A stretch of DNA of 64,000 nucleotides, from assembly GCA_964460115.1 (NCBI GenBank), contig CAYWPR010000017.1:1-64000 (forward strand). The letters run 5' to 3'. Source of the stretch: JAEUJZ01 sp964460115. Its GTDB lineage: Bacteria > Myxococcota_A > Polyangia > Palsa-1104 > JAEUJZ01. Positions within the stretch are counted from its first letter, which is position 1. Each line of letters opens with the position of its first letter. Shown here piece after piece: positions 27,229 to 36,212 of this stretch. Below the pieces are notes generated by a model. It saw only the letters and a program-made list of their open reading frames with translations. It was not told where the DNA came from and made no database searches. The position numbers and the translations under genes are program-made.

Positions 27229-28680
27229 ATGTCGCGTCCCTCTTTTTCTATGGAATCGCCTCGCGGTCCGCGGTCTGCCGAGCGTCACATCAGCAGTTTG
27301 CCGTCGCCGCGGGTACGCCGCGGCACGCTGCGTATACCAAGCGATGCCGCGTATAGGCTGCGCGCTGGTCATCCCTGGGTGTTTCGCGACACCATGGGCG
27401 ATAGGCCGGTACACGCTGCCAAAGGGGAGGCGGTTGAACTGCACGACCCGGATGGCACCTTCGTGGCCCGCGGAATTTACGATCCCGATGGTCCCATTGC
27501 CGTGCGCGTCCTCAGCCGCGATCCGGACGAGGCGCTAGATGCCGCGGCATTTGCGCGGCGGGTGCGTGCAGCAGCGCAGTTGCGGACGCAGCTTTTGCAG
27601 TCGGCGGTCGGGCCTTTGGCCGCGGCATCGGCCGGCGCAATGCCGCTTTCGGCAAACGCCGAGTGCAATGCCTACCGTGTAATTCATGGCGAAGGGGACT
27701 ATTTGCCGGGAATCACCGTCGATCGCTACGGCGAGTATCTCGTGATACATCTGTACTCGGGCTCGCTTGAGCCGCATCTAGCGGTGCTGCTCGATGCGCT
27801 CGATGAGGTTTACAAGCCGCGCGGCATCTACATGCAGCGACGTTTTCGACCGCTCGGCGGCGAGGGACCGCGAGAACCGGCAGAGCTCGTACGTGGCGCG
27901 ACGGCACCGGTAGAGCTGGAAGTCATCGAGGGCGGTTTGCGTTTTGCAGTCGATGTCACCGCGCCCCTTAGTACTGGATTGTTTCTGGATCTGCGGCTCG
28001 GACGGCAGCTTGTCGCCGGTTATGCGCGTGAGCGCCGAGTGCTAAACTTGTTCAGTTATACCGGGGCGCTGTCGATGTACGCCGCTCTTGGCGGCGCATC
28101 CGAGGTCGTCTCGGTGGATTTGTCATCGCGGGCGCATGCGCGGGCGCGGCGCAACTTGGTGCTTAGCGGGCTTTCCGAAAGCAGTCACGAATTTATCGCC
28201 GGAGATGTCATGGCGGTGATGGCCCGCATGGCCGAGCGGCGGCGCCATTTCGATATGGTCATCATCGATCCGCCGGCATTTTCTCATAGCCAGGGCGCGG
28301 CGGCGGCGCCTGTAGGTGCAGGTCCGGGGCGAGACCGCGACCGAAATTCTTCGTCGCCTATGAGTCGAGATCGCGATCGAAATTCCGCAGCGCCGGCAGC
28401 GGGTAAAGACCGCGACAAGAATTTTTCCGTACAGCGCGATTATCGCGAGCTCGTGCGGGCGGCGCTTTTGTTATGTCGCCCGGGCGCGCTGGTTTTTTGC
28501 GTGGCCAATGCCGCCAAGTTCTCGATGGATGACATGATGAACGCGCTCGGCGATGGCGCAGGGCAGGCGCGCCGCTTTTTGCGGGTGGTCGATCAGCGCG
28601 GACTGCCGCCGGATTTTCCGGTACCGGCAGGTTTTCCCGAAGGCCACTACCTAAAAGCGCTGCTTGGGGCGGTGATTTAG
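27229..28680 (+). CDS. RlmI-like SAM-dependent methyltransferase with PUA domain
   Basis: This class I rRNA large-subunit (cytosine-C5) methyltransferase-type protein of about 483 residues has a PUA-like N-domain (GHPWVFRDTMGDRP, later ELHDPDGTFVARGIYDPDGPIAVRVLS), a central EEHUD-like domain and a Rossmann domain with NLFSYTGALSMYAALGGA (SAM motif I), VSVDLS and IIDPPAFSHSQ. Between this catalytic loop and the next family motif (YRELVRAAL) there is an unusual insert of about 45 residues containing three DRD(R/K)N repeats. The open frame runs upstream to 27001; starts at 27217 (ATG) or 27229 (ATG) are plausible because the conserved N-domain follows. Confidence 0.85.
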   Translation: MSRPSFSMESPRGPRSAERHISSLPSPRVRRGTLRIPSDAAYRLRAGHPWVFRDTMGDRPVHAAKGEAVELHDPDGTFVARGIYDPDGPIAVRVLSRDPDEALDAAAFARRVRAAAQLRTQLLQSAVGPLAAASAGAMPLSANAECNAYRVIHGEGDYLPGITVDRYGEYLVIHLYSGSLEPHLAVLLDALDEVYKPRGIYMQRRFRPLGGEGPREPAELVRGATAPVELEVIEGGLRFAVDVTAPLSTGLFLDLRLGRQLVAGYARERRVLNLFSYTGALSMYAALGGASEVVSVDLSSRAHARARRNLVLSGLSESSHEFIAGDVMAVMARMAERRRHFDMVIIDPPAFSHSQGAAAAPVGAGPGRDRDRNSSSPMSRDRDRNSAAPAAGKDRDKNFSVQRDYRELVRAALLLCRPGALVFCVANAAKFSMDDMMNALGDGAGQARRFLRVVDQRGLPPDFPVPAGFPEGHYLKALLGAVI

Positions 28681-28683
28681 ATA

Positions 28684-28719
28684 CTTTTGGGTGCCGCCGA
28701 AACATGCGGCGTCCAAAAG
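28684..28719. terminator. Hairpin terminator between convergent genes
   Basis: The arms CTTTTGG..GCCGC and GCGGC..CCAAAAG form a stem flanked by T/A runs, between the methyltransferase and DnaJ-like genes. It could serve both strands. Confidence 0.7.
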
Positions 28720-28729
28720 AATGCACCGG

Positions 28730-29674
28730 CTACTTGTCGCGGGTCAGTTCGGCGAAGCGCTTCATCAGTTGGCGCGCTTCTTCAGAGATGTCTTTGGGGA
28801 CAATGATCTGGACTGTGCCGTAAAGGTCACCGCGTCCGCCTTGCCGATTGCCGGCGCCTTTGCCGCGCAGACGCAAAAGGGTGCCGCTGGCGGTTCCGGG
28901 CGGAATTTTGACCGTGGCTTTGGTGCCTTCCAGGGTCGGCACCTCAATCGATCCGCCCAAAACCGCTTCATCGATATAGATGGGGACCTCGACTTCAATA
29001 TCGGCCCCTTTGCGTCGAAAGCGCGGATGCGGCTGTACGGTCACTTTGATCAGCAGATTGCCGGCCGGACTGCCATGACTGCCTGGACGACCTTGTCCGG
29101 GCAGACGAATGGTCTCGCCATCATCGACGCCGGCCGGAATGCGAATGGTCAGCTTGCGTTCACTCGAAGTGCCCGGCTCTAGCACCACGGGTTTCTCGCA
29201 GCCAAGGGCTGCTTCGCCAAAAGTCAGCTCGAAATTCGCCTGCACATCCTGTCCGCGCCCTCGATCGGTGGGGCTGCGGGCGCTGGCTGGGCCTGGGCCG
29301 TCTTCGCCCATATTGATTCCGAAGTTGCGCAGCATGTCTTCAAGGTCGATGTTCATGCGGCCGCCGCCGCCGCTGCTGCGCCGCCCGCGTCCCCCGCCAA
29401 ATCCAGAAAATCCGGAGAAATCGGGCCCTGGACCGCCGCCGGCGCCACCGGCGAACGGATTTTTGCGCTGCGAATCGTATTCCTGACGCTTTTTATCGTC
29501 GCCCAGTACGTCGTAGGCCGAAGAGATTTCTTTAAAGCGAGCCTCTTTGGCCTTGTCTCCGCCGGTCACGTCCGGGTGATATTTCTTGGCAAGCTTGCGA
29601 TAGGCTTTTTTCAGCTCATCGGCAGTCGCATTTTCGCCGACTCCAAGAGTCTTGTAGTGGTCCTGCTGTGCCAT
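28730..29674 (-). CDS. DnaJ-family co-chaperone without zinc finger
   Basis: The 314-residue type B DnaJ (CbpA-like) has a J domain at about 5-70 with HPD in KKYHPDV, a Gly/Phe/Arg-rich region (GGAGGGPGPDFSGFSGFGG), and the two C-terminal substrate-binding barrels (TIRIPAGVDDGETIRLPGQG and KIPPGTASGTLLRLRGKGAG). The CxxCxGxG zinc-finger block of canonical DnaJ is absent. It stimulates the DnaK ATPase and delivers substrates. A good ribosome site (GGAGG) precedes the ATG. It lies 21 bp downstream of clpB, so ClpB and its co-chaperone should be co-expressed. Confidence 0.92.
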   Translation of the reverse strand: MAQQDHYKTLGVGENATADELKKAYRKLAKKYHPDVTGGDKAKEARFKEISSAYDVLGDDKKRQEYDSQRKNPFAGGAGGGPGPDFSGFSGFGGGRGRRSSGGGGRMNIDLEDMLRNFGINMGEDGPGPASARSPTDRGRGQDVQANFELTFGEAALGCEKPVVLEPGTSSERKLTIRIPAGVDDGETIRLPGQGRPGSHGSPAGNLLIKVTVQPHPRFRRKGADIEVEVPIYIDEAVLGGSIEVPTLEGTKATVKIPPGTASGTLLRLRGKGAGNRQGGRGDLYGTVQIIVPKDISEEARQLMKRFAELTRDK

Positions 29675-29695
29675 CCGATCCTCCGCGCGACGCCC

Positions 29696-32377
29696 TTATT
29701 GTAGAAGGCCGGCTTCGGCCTGACTGCCTGCGGCCTTGCCGTCATTGCTAAAAGCGACCTGCCCAAAACGCAGCTTGTCACCGTCACGATCTACGTAGAT
29801 GGTATCACCGGCCTTGAAGCGTCCGGCGAGTATCTCTTTGGACAAGCTGTCTTGCAAAAGCCGCATGATGGCGCGCTTTAGCGGCCGGGCGCCAAATGCC
29901 GGATCGTAGCCTTCTTGGCAGATCAAATCGACCGCTCCCTCGGTAAGCTCCAGGTTGAGCTTTTGATCGGCCAAGAGCTTGCGCAGCCGCTCAAGCTGAA
30001 TCTTGACGATTTGGCCCAGGTGCTCGCGGCCCAAGCGATGAAAGACAATGATGTCGTCGATGCGGTTGAGAAACTCGGGTTTGAAAGCGGCGCGCAGAGC
30101 TGCATCGATGTTCTTGCGCACCTCTTTATCATTCAGATCTTCTACCTGCGAGATGAATTGCGAACCGATGTTGCTGGTCAAAAGCACCACGGTGTTCCGG
30201 AAACTGACCACGCGGCCGTGTCCATCGGTCAGCCGGCCGTCATCGAGCAATTGCAAAAGCAAGTTGAAGACATCGGGATGGGCTTTTTCGATTTCATCGA
30301 ACAGAACGACGCTATACGGCCGACGGCGAACCGCTTCGGTCAGTTGACCGCCCTCGTCGTAGCCTACATAGCCTGGCGGGGCACCGACAAGCCGCGCCAC
30401 GCTGTGCTTTTCCATGTACTCGCTCATGTCGATACGGACCATGTTGTTTTCGTCGTCGAACAGAAACTCTGCCAAGGCGCGGCCGAGCTCGGTTTTGCCG
30501 ACGCCGGTCGGTCCTAGGAAAATAAAGCTGCCGATGGGGCGATTGGGATCTTGCAATCCGGCGCGGGCGCGACGGACGGCGTTAGACACCGCAGTGATGG
30601 CTGGCAGTTGGCCGATGACCCGTTTTTGCAGCCGGCTTTCCATCTGGGTCAGCCGCTCCATTTCCCCTTCCAGCATTTTTTCGACGGGAATGCCGGTCCA
30701 TTTGGCGATGATTGCGGCAATGTCGTCTTCGGTGACTTCTTCGCGCAAAAAAGCGCCGGGTTTTTGAATCTCGGCGAATTTTTTGTTCTGCTCGGCCAGC
30801 TTCTTTTCCAAATCCGGCAGCTTGCCGTAGCGCAGCTCGGCGGCGCGATTTAGCTCGCCATGACGCTGCGCCAAATCACTTTCGGTCTTGGTTTTGTCGA
30901 TTTCTGCAGCTAGCTCGCGCAGTTTGACGATGACGGCTTTTTCGCTTTGCCAGCGCGACTTCATTTCGCTGACTTGTTCGCGCAAATCAGCGATTTCCCG
31001 CTCGACTTCTTTCAGCCGGTCTTTAGAGGCGCGATCTTTTTCCTTGGACAAGGCCTGCTCTTCGATTTGCAGGCCGATAAGGGCGCGCTCCAGCTTGTCG
31101 ATCGGCGCCGGCATCGAATCGATTTCCATCTTCAGACGCGCTGCCGCTTCATCGATAAGGTCTATGGCTTTGTCGGGCAAAAAGCGATCGGCAATGTAGC
31201 GATCGCTCAGCCGTGCCGCCGCCAAAAGCGCGTTGTCGCGAATGCGGATGCCGTGATGCACCTCGTATTTTTCTTTGACGCCGCGCAAAATCGCGATGGT
31301 GTCCAGCACCGAAGGTTCGCCGACGAAAACTGGCTGAAAACGGCGCTCTAGCGCTTTGTCTTTCTCGATGTGCTTGCGGTATTCATCAAGCGTGGTGGCA
31401 CCGACGCAGCGCAATTCGCCGCGAGCCAGCGCCGGCTTTAGCATATTGGCGGCGTCCTGAGCGCCTTCGGCGGCTCCGGCCCCGACCAGGGTATGCAGCT
31501 CGTCGATGAACAGAATGATGTGGCCCTGTGCGTTGCCGATTTCCTTAAGCAGGGCTTTGAGGCGATCTTCAAACTCGCCGCGATACTTGGTACCGGCCAC
31601 CAAACTGCCCAGATCCAAGGACAAAATGCGCTTGTCTTTCAGGCTTTCGGGCACGTCGCCCGATATGATGCGCTGGGCGATGCCCTCGACGATTGCGGTT
31701 TTGCCGACGCCGGGTTCGCCAATCAAAACTGGATTGTTTTTGGTGCGCCGCGACAGCACCTGAATCGAGCGACGGATTTCTTCGTCGCGACCAATCACCG
31801 GATCGAGCTTGCCTTTGCGCGCCAGCTCGGTCACATCGCGGGTATAACGCTGCAGGGCCTGATATTTGCCTTCGGGATCCTGATCCGTGACGCGCTGCGA
31901 GCCACGCACTTCGGAAAGCGCCATCATCACCTTGTCATGGCTAATTCCCGCATCGCGCAAAAGCTTCGAGGGAAATCCAAAGTCCTTGGCTACGAGCGCC
32001 AGCAGAAAATGTTCAGTCGACGTAAATTCGTCTTTGAAGGAATCGGCTTCCTTTTCGGCGGCTTCGATCAAATCGCGGCTGCGCCGTGCCAATCCGACAT
32101 CGATCGTTGACGAGCTACGCGGCAGCTTTTCAATATGGCGTTCAAGTTGTTCGCGCATCCACGCGGGATTCATATCGGCGCGTATGCCCGTGGATGTATC
32201 ACTTCCGGCGCGAGTATTGAGCTTGGTCAAAAGGGCGCCCACGACGCCGCCCTCCTGCGAAAGCAGTGCCAGCAAAATGTGCTCGGGAAGCAGCTCGGCC
32301 TGGCCGTTGCGGCTGGCTTGCTGCTGAGCTTCATGTAAGGCTTCGCGGGTCTTGGCGGTGAACTTATCGGCGCGCAT
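29696..32377 (-). CDS. clpB: ATP-dependent disaggregase ClpB
   Basis: The 893-residue Hsp100 protein has an N-terminal Clp_N domain, first AAA+ module with Walker A GEPGVGKT and Walker B LFIDELH, a coiled-coil middle domain at about 420-540 that binds DnaK, and a second AAA+ module with GPTGVGKT and VVLFDEIEKAHPDV. It extracts and unfolds aggregated proteins together with DnaK/DnaJ. AGGAG sits 7 bp before the ATG. The DnaJ-like gene follows on the same strand. Confidence 0.96.
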   Translation of the reverse strand: MRADKFTAKTREALHEAQQQASRNGQAELLPEHILLALLSQEGGVVGALLTKLNTRAGSDTSTGIRADMNPAWMREQLERHIEKLPRSSSTIDVGLARRSRDLIEAAEKEADSFKDEFTSTEHFLLALVAKDFGFPSKLLRDAGISHDKVMMALSEVRGSQRVTDQDPEGKYQALQRYTRDVTELARKGKLDPVIGRDEEIRRSIQVLSRRTKNNPVLIGEPGVGKTAIVEGIAQRIISGDVPESLKDKRILSLDLGSLVAGTKYRGEFEDRLKALLKEIGNAQGHIILFIDELHTLVGAGAAEGAQDAANMLKPALARGELRCVGATTLDEYRKHIEKDKALERRFQPVFVGEPSVLDTIAILRGVKEKYEVHHGIRIRDNALLAAARLSDRYIADRFLPDKAIDLIDEAAARLKMEIDSMPAPIDKLERALIGLQIEEQALSKEKDRASKDRLKEVEREIADLREQVSEMKSRWQSEKAVIVKLRELAAEIDKTKTESDLAQRHGELNRAAELRYGKLPDLEKKLAEQNKKFAEIQKPGAFLREEVTEDDIAAIIAKWTGIPVEKMLEGEMERLTQMESRLQKRVIGQLPAITAVSNAVRRARAGLQDPNRPIGSFIFLGPTGVGKTELGRALAEFLFDDENNMVRIDMSEYMEKHSVARLVGAPPGYVGYDEGGQLTEAVRRRPYSVVLFDEIEKAHPDVFNLLLQLLDDGRLTDGHGRVVSFRNTVVLLTSNIGSQFISQVEDLNDKEVRKNIDAALRAAFKPEFLNRIDDIIVFHRLGREHLGQIVKIQLERLRKLLADQKLNLELTEGAVDLICQEGYDPAFGARPLKRAIMRLLQDSLSKEILAGRFKAGDTIYVDRDGDKLRFGQVAFSNDGKAAGSQAEAGLLQ

Positions 32378-32500
32378 TGATTGTCTCCTAAACTACCCAG
32401 ACGGCATCTTTCTTGCTTCAGTCGGGTATGACAGTCACCATAAGCATGCCTGTTGCGCTGGCAACGGGCGCCCAAAGAAATTTGCCGTAGCATGGGGGGG

Positions 32501-33943
32501 ATGAAATCCCACACATTTGGGTTGGCGCTTGCTCTAGGTGTTTTGTGCATCTTTTGTGCGAGCTGCACCTACCGCCCGGCTTCCTTTGATCTGGTCGCGG
32601 CGCGCCGTGCCGGCGATCTGGCCGCCGATGAAGTGATTGCCAGCCGTAAAGTGATCGAAGGCGTGCACTTTTTCGAAGTACGCTTTACTTCAGCAGCTTG
32701 GGACAAAGGCGCAGCGCATCCGATTCGCATTCAGGCGTATGTTGCGGTTCCGCCGGGGGACTATGCTGCGCATAGCAAGCCGGCGGTGGTTTATGCCCAT
32801 GGCTTGGGTGGACAAGCGGATGCCAACACGGTCGTGCAGCTTTGCCGCAATCTGGATGTGGTGGCGCTGTCGCTGTCGGGCCCGGGACTCGGCGCTTCCG
32901 AGGGCTTGGCGGTAACGCCAGAGGATCCGCGCGCGCTTTTTGCCGCCAGCCCTGACGTTCGTCAAAGCTGGCTGTATACGTACGTCTACGCAATTTTGCG
33001 CGCGATTACTTATCTACAGACTCGCAGCGAAGTCGATCCGCAAGCCATTGCGCTGACCGGCTTCAGCTTGGGCGGGCTGGCCACTTTTGTCGCCAACGGA
33101 GTCGACGATCGCATTCGCGTCGCGGTTCCGGTGGCCGCGGCCGGCGATCTAATGCAAGCAGCAACCGCCGATACCTGGCTGCGGGCCTTGATCTTGTCGG
33201 GGCACCTGCAGCCGCGCGATGCTGGACCGCAGGCGTTTTTTCGCGCCTTTGATCCGCTGGCCTATGCCCGTCGGCAAAAAGGCGCGGTCTATATGATGAT
33301 TGGCGCGCAGGATGAGTACTTCCCCCTAGAACAAGCCGTGCGCACCTACGCCGCGCTGCGCGCCCAACAAAAAGGACTGGCGCTTTTGGCCGATTACGAT
33401 CACGGCTGGTATTTTGGCGGCGGTTGTCCGGCGCGCTGCATGCCGGGGCAGCCGCGAGCGGCTGATTGTCCGGATGCATCTATCTGTCCCAAAGACTGTC
33501 CGGCGGGTGCCGAGCCTCCTTATTGCGGACCGCAGGCCAGCTACAACCGCGAAGCGGATTTCAGCGCGCGCTGGGCGCTTTTATTGCGGGCCCTCGTCGC
33601 GCAATATGTGGCGCAACCGCCGCGTCCGTTTGCGCCGCCCTTGGCGACGCCGGTTCTGGAACGACGCGCCGGGGAAGTGACGGTGCGTACGCAGCCTGAG
33701 GCGCGCGGCGTTCGCCTGGCGATCAGCACCGATTGCGGCTACACCTACAGTCAGATTAAGCTGCAAAAAAGCGCGGACGGCGTCTATCGCCATGTACAGG
33801 CTGTGGCCGATAACGCCATTTTGATTGCCGAAGTCGAAAATGCTGATGAGGTGGTCACGACCTCGCTACCGGTCTGGCCCAAGAGCTGCCGCTTGCACGT
33901 GCGGCCCTTTGGACCTCGGCCCAAATCCAGTTCCGAAAAGTGA
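32501..33943 (+). CDS. Secreted alpha/beta-hydrolase lipoprotein
   Basis: The product of about 480 residues begins MKSHTFGLALALGVLCIFCASC, a lipoprotein signal with lipobox CASC, and carries an alpha/beta-hydrolase fold: AVVYAHGLGGQADANTV, nucleophile elbow LTGFSLGGLA (G-F-S-L-G), acidic residue in DEYFPLEQAV and His in YDHGWYFGGG. A Cys-rich loop of about 40 residues follows the His, probably disulphide-bonded. The substrate is unknown; esterase or peptidase are options. Starts at 32453 and 32492 also exist, but 32501 gives the best signal peptide and is preceded by GGGGGG. The last 78 bp overlap the convergent ogt. Confidence 0.8.
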   Translation: MKSHTFGLALALGVLCIFCASCTYRPASFDLVAARRAGDLAADEVIASRKVIEGVHFFEVRFTSAAWDKGAAHPIRIQAYVAVPPGDYAAHSKPAVVYAHGLGGQADANTVVQLCRNLDVVALSLSGPGLGASEGLAVTPEDPRALFAASPDVRQSWLYTYVYAILRAITYLQTRSEVDPQAIALTGFSLGGLATFVANGVDDRIRVAVPVAAAGDLMQAATADTWLRALILSGHLQPRDAGPQAFFRAFDPLAYARRQKGAVYMMIGAQDEYFPLEQAVRTYAALRAQQKGLALLADYDHGWYFGGGCPARCMPGQPRAADCPDASICPKDCPAGAEPPYCGPQASYNREADFSARWALLLRALVAQYVAQPPRPFAPPLATPVLERRAGEVTVRTQPEARGVRLAISTDCGYTYSQIKLQKSADGVYRHVQAVADNAILIAEVENADEVVTTSLPVWPKSCRLHVRPFGPRPKSSSEK

Positions 33944-34471
33944 AGGAGCGGCCGCCGATTCGTGCTTCAGCAAAAAGCCTTTGTTAGGCAGGCCGCCACC
34001 GTATCCGGTAAGCGCTCCCGAGCTGCCGATGACGCGATGGCAGGGAACGATAATTCCGATGGGATTGCGCCGAGACGCACCGCCGACCGCGCGCGCTGCG
34101 TCCGCGCTGCCTAGGCGCTGGGCCAGCTCGCCATAGGTTGCGGTGGTTCCCGGGGCAATGCTCTGCATTAGCGTCCAGACGCGCAGCTCGAACGGAGTAC
34201 CGCGTAGATCCAGATTGAAGGCCACGGGCAAAAAGCGGCCCGCAAAGTAGCTGTCAAGCCACTGCTCGGTGGCCGCCAAAATCGCGGTTTCGCCATCCTG
34301 AATCTGCGGGCTTTCATAAAAGCGTGCCAGGCGAGCGGAAAGCAAATCCTGGCGCCCCGGAGAATCGAATTCCAGGCTGCAAAGCGCCTGATTCGAGCTT
34401 AGCGCGACAAGTGTCCCGACGGGGGAGCTGAAGGTACGACGAAACAAGATGTGATTTGGAAGATGGCTCAT
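33866..34471 (-). CDS. ogt: Methylated-DNA--protein-cysteine methyltransferase (Ogt type)
   Basis: The 201-residue suicide DNA-repair protein transfers O6-alkyl groups from guanine to its active-site cysteine in IIVPCHRVIGSSG. The upstream helix-turn-helix region ATYGELAQRLG and downstream LTGYGGGLPNKGFLLKHE fit MGMT. The ATG at 34471 follows AAGGAG at 7 bp and overlaps the Ada-AlkA stop (ATGA), so it is translationally coupled; the GTG upstream is not used. The C-terminal 26 codons overlap the hydrolase gene on the other strand. Confidence 0.92.
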   Translation of the reverse strand: MSHLPNHILFRRTFSSPVGTLVALSSNQALCSLEFDSPGRQDLLSARLARFYESPQIQDGETAILAATEQWLDSYFAGRFLPVAFNLDLRGTPFELRVWTLMQSIAPGTTATYGELAQRLGSADAARAVGGASRRNPIGIIVPCHRVIGSSGALTGYGGGLPNKGFLLKHESAAAPSLFGTGFGPRSKGPHVQAAALGPDR

Positions 34472-35955
34472 TTCTGAACTCCTTGCGCAGCGGTCGCTGC
34501 TGACCGCCACAGATACATCGCCGCGTAGGCGCGAAAAGGTCGCCAGTTTTCACCGAGCTCTTTGGAAGCGCTTGGCCGCAGCCGCTGCAAGACCAAATCG
34601 GTGCTGGGAAAGGCGTCGGGATCGCGCAGCACGCGCATGGCGATGTATTGCGCGGTCCACGGGCCGATGCCGGAAATGCTTTGCAAGTCTTGCACGGTCT
34701 TTGCGCCGTCCGCCGTGCCGTGAAGGACAAGGGCGCCGCTGTGCACCTGCGCCGCCAGTTGATTTAAGGCGTGGGCCCGCGCTTTGGGAATTCCAATGCT
34801 GGCGATGTCGGCTGTGGCCAATACGGCCGGGCTTGGAAAGGTATGCGTAAGGGCCGGATAGCGCGCACTCGGCGCGGACAGCGGCTGCCCAAAGGCGCGA
34901 ACCAGACGTCCGCACAGCGTGGTAGCGCCCTTGACGCTGACTTGCTGGCCAAGAATCGCTCGCACTGCAAGCTCAAAACCATTCCAGCCACCGGGTACGC
35001 GCAAACCCGGCTCGGCAGCAATAAGCGGAGCCAGCATTGGATCGGTACTTAAATGTTCGGCGATGCGCAGCGCGTCCGCTTCCAGATCAAAAAGGGTTCG
35101 AGTTTGCTCCACTGCGTCCATTAGCAAGTTGCCGGCGGACAGTCGTGGCAGGCATAGCCGCAGCGTTAGGCTGTCTTCACCGGCCGTGGGGCGAACCTCT
35201 AGCCAGCCGGTGGCCGGGCCCAGCGTCAAAGTTCTGGCATAGAAGGATTCGTCAATGAATTCGACGCCAGAAATGGCGCGTCCGGCCAGAAACGTCAAAA
35301 GCGGACCCCAGGCATACGGTGGCCGGTAGGGCAGGTGCAAAACCAGTTCGTCGGTGCGCGTTTCAAAAAGGGGACGCTGCGGATTGCGCAGACGACTTGG
35401 CGATTGTCCAAAACGATCTTTTACCGCTTGGTTGAAGCGGCGAATCGAAGAAAAGCCGGCGTGGTGGGCAATTTGGGCCATGGGCAGCGCCGTCTCATCG
35501 ATAAGCCGGCGCGCGAAATCCAGACGCTGCACGCGCAGCACCGCCTGCGGCGAAGCCCCCAAATGCTTGACAAATAGCTGACGCAGCCGGCGCGCGCCCA
35601 CACCCAGCCGGGCGGCCAGCGCATCCAAGTTCTGCGCCGCATCGCCATGGCGCAGAAGTCGCAAAGCGCGCGCCACCGTGCTGGCGCTGCCGATCCAGGC
35701 GGGCGTACCTGGAGCGCTTTCCGGACGGCAGCGCCGGCACGGACGAAACCCAGATTCTTCAGCGGCCGCCGCGGTTGGAAAAAAACGCACATTTTTCAGC
35801 AGCGGATGGCGCGCTGGACAAATCGGACGGCAGTAAATAGAGGTCGTGCGCACTCCGACAAAAAACCGTCCATCAAAACGCCGATCGCGGGCCAAAAGCG
35901 CCCGATAAAAGATCTGCGTTTCGCTGTCGGCTTGCGGCTTGGGTGCCAAGTCCAT
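34468..35955 (-). CDS. Ada-AlkA fusion: methyl-sensor regulator and DNA-3-methyladenine glycosylase
   Basis: The 495-residue two-function protein has an N-terminal Ada zinc domain with four cysteines (YCRPICPARHP and RPCRRC), which accepts methyl groups from phosphotriesters. An AraC-type helix-turn-helix follows (about 90-190; RLRQLFVKHLGASPQAVLR), then an AlkA N-domain and an HhH-GPD glycosylase domain with LQSISGIGPWTAQYIAM and catalytic Asp in PSTDLVLQRL. It senses alkylation damage and excises alkylated bases; the Ada part may also activate this operon. It is coupled to ogt directly downstream, forming a compact adaptive-response operon. Confidence 0.93.
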   Translation of the reverse strand: MDLAPKPQADSETQIFYRALLARDRRFDGRFFVGVRTTSIYCRPICPARHPLLKNVRFFPTAAAAEESGFRPCRRCRPESAPGTPAWIGSASTVARALRLLRHGDAAQNLDALAARLGVGARRLRQLFVKHLGASPQAVLRVQRLDFARRLIDETALPMAQIAHHAGFSSIRRFNQAVKDRFGQSPSRLRNPQRPLFETRTDELVLHLPYRPPYAWGPLLTFLAGRAISGVEFIDESFYARTLTLGPATGWLEVRPTAGEDSLTLRLCLPRLSAGNLLMDAVEQTRTLFDLEADALRIAEHLSTDPMLAPLIAAEPGLRVPGGWNGFELAVRAILGQQVSVKGATTLCGRLVRAFGQPLSAPSARYPALTHTFPSPAVLATADIASIGIPKARAHALNQLAAQVHSGALVLHGTADGAKTVQDLQSISGIGPWTAQYIAMRVLRDPDAFPSTDLVLQRLRPSASKELGENWRPFRAYAAMYLWRSAATAAQGVQK

Positions 35956-36026
35956 ATGCCCTGTGTACCAGGCAGACGAAACTTCGGCTGGCCATTTTCG
36001 GAACTGAATATTTTGGACGATCGCTA

Positions 36027-36205
36027 AGAGTGCCTAAAAATACCGTCTCGGTCGCCTTTGAAACGATCTGCGGCGCATTGCTGCGTTGCTGCGTTGCTCC
36101 GTCGGTCACGGGAGCAATAGTAGCTTGCGCCCGCTCCCTCCTTCGCGCCTTGCTCTGCTTGCAGCTCGTTTTAAATGCTCGGTCGTCGGTATTTTTAGGC
36201 ACTCT
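36027..36205. repeat. 179-bp inverted-repeat element with nested hairpins
   Basis: Perfect 19-bp terminal inverted repeats (36027-36045, AGAGTGCCTAAAAATACCG; 36187-36205) enclose a second imperfect pair (36061-36071 and 36161-36171, 10 of 11 matching) and an apical hairpin, TTGCTCC (36094-36100) with GGAGCAA (36111-36117). It carries no convincing gene. The structure fits a MITE-like or intergenic-repeat element, or a long structured RNA. It fills the gap between the Ada-AlkA start and the next minus-strand gene. Confidence 0.75.
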
Positions 36206-36212
36206 GAGTCCG

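Noticed and set aside
32501..33943. The Cys-rich loop considered as a separate domain or metal-binding site
   Set aside because: Eight cysteines in an exported protein are better explained as disulphides; no zinc-type spacing.
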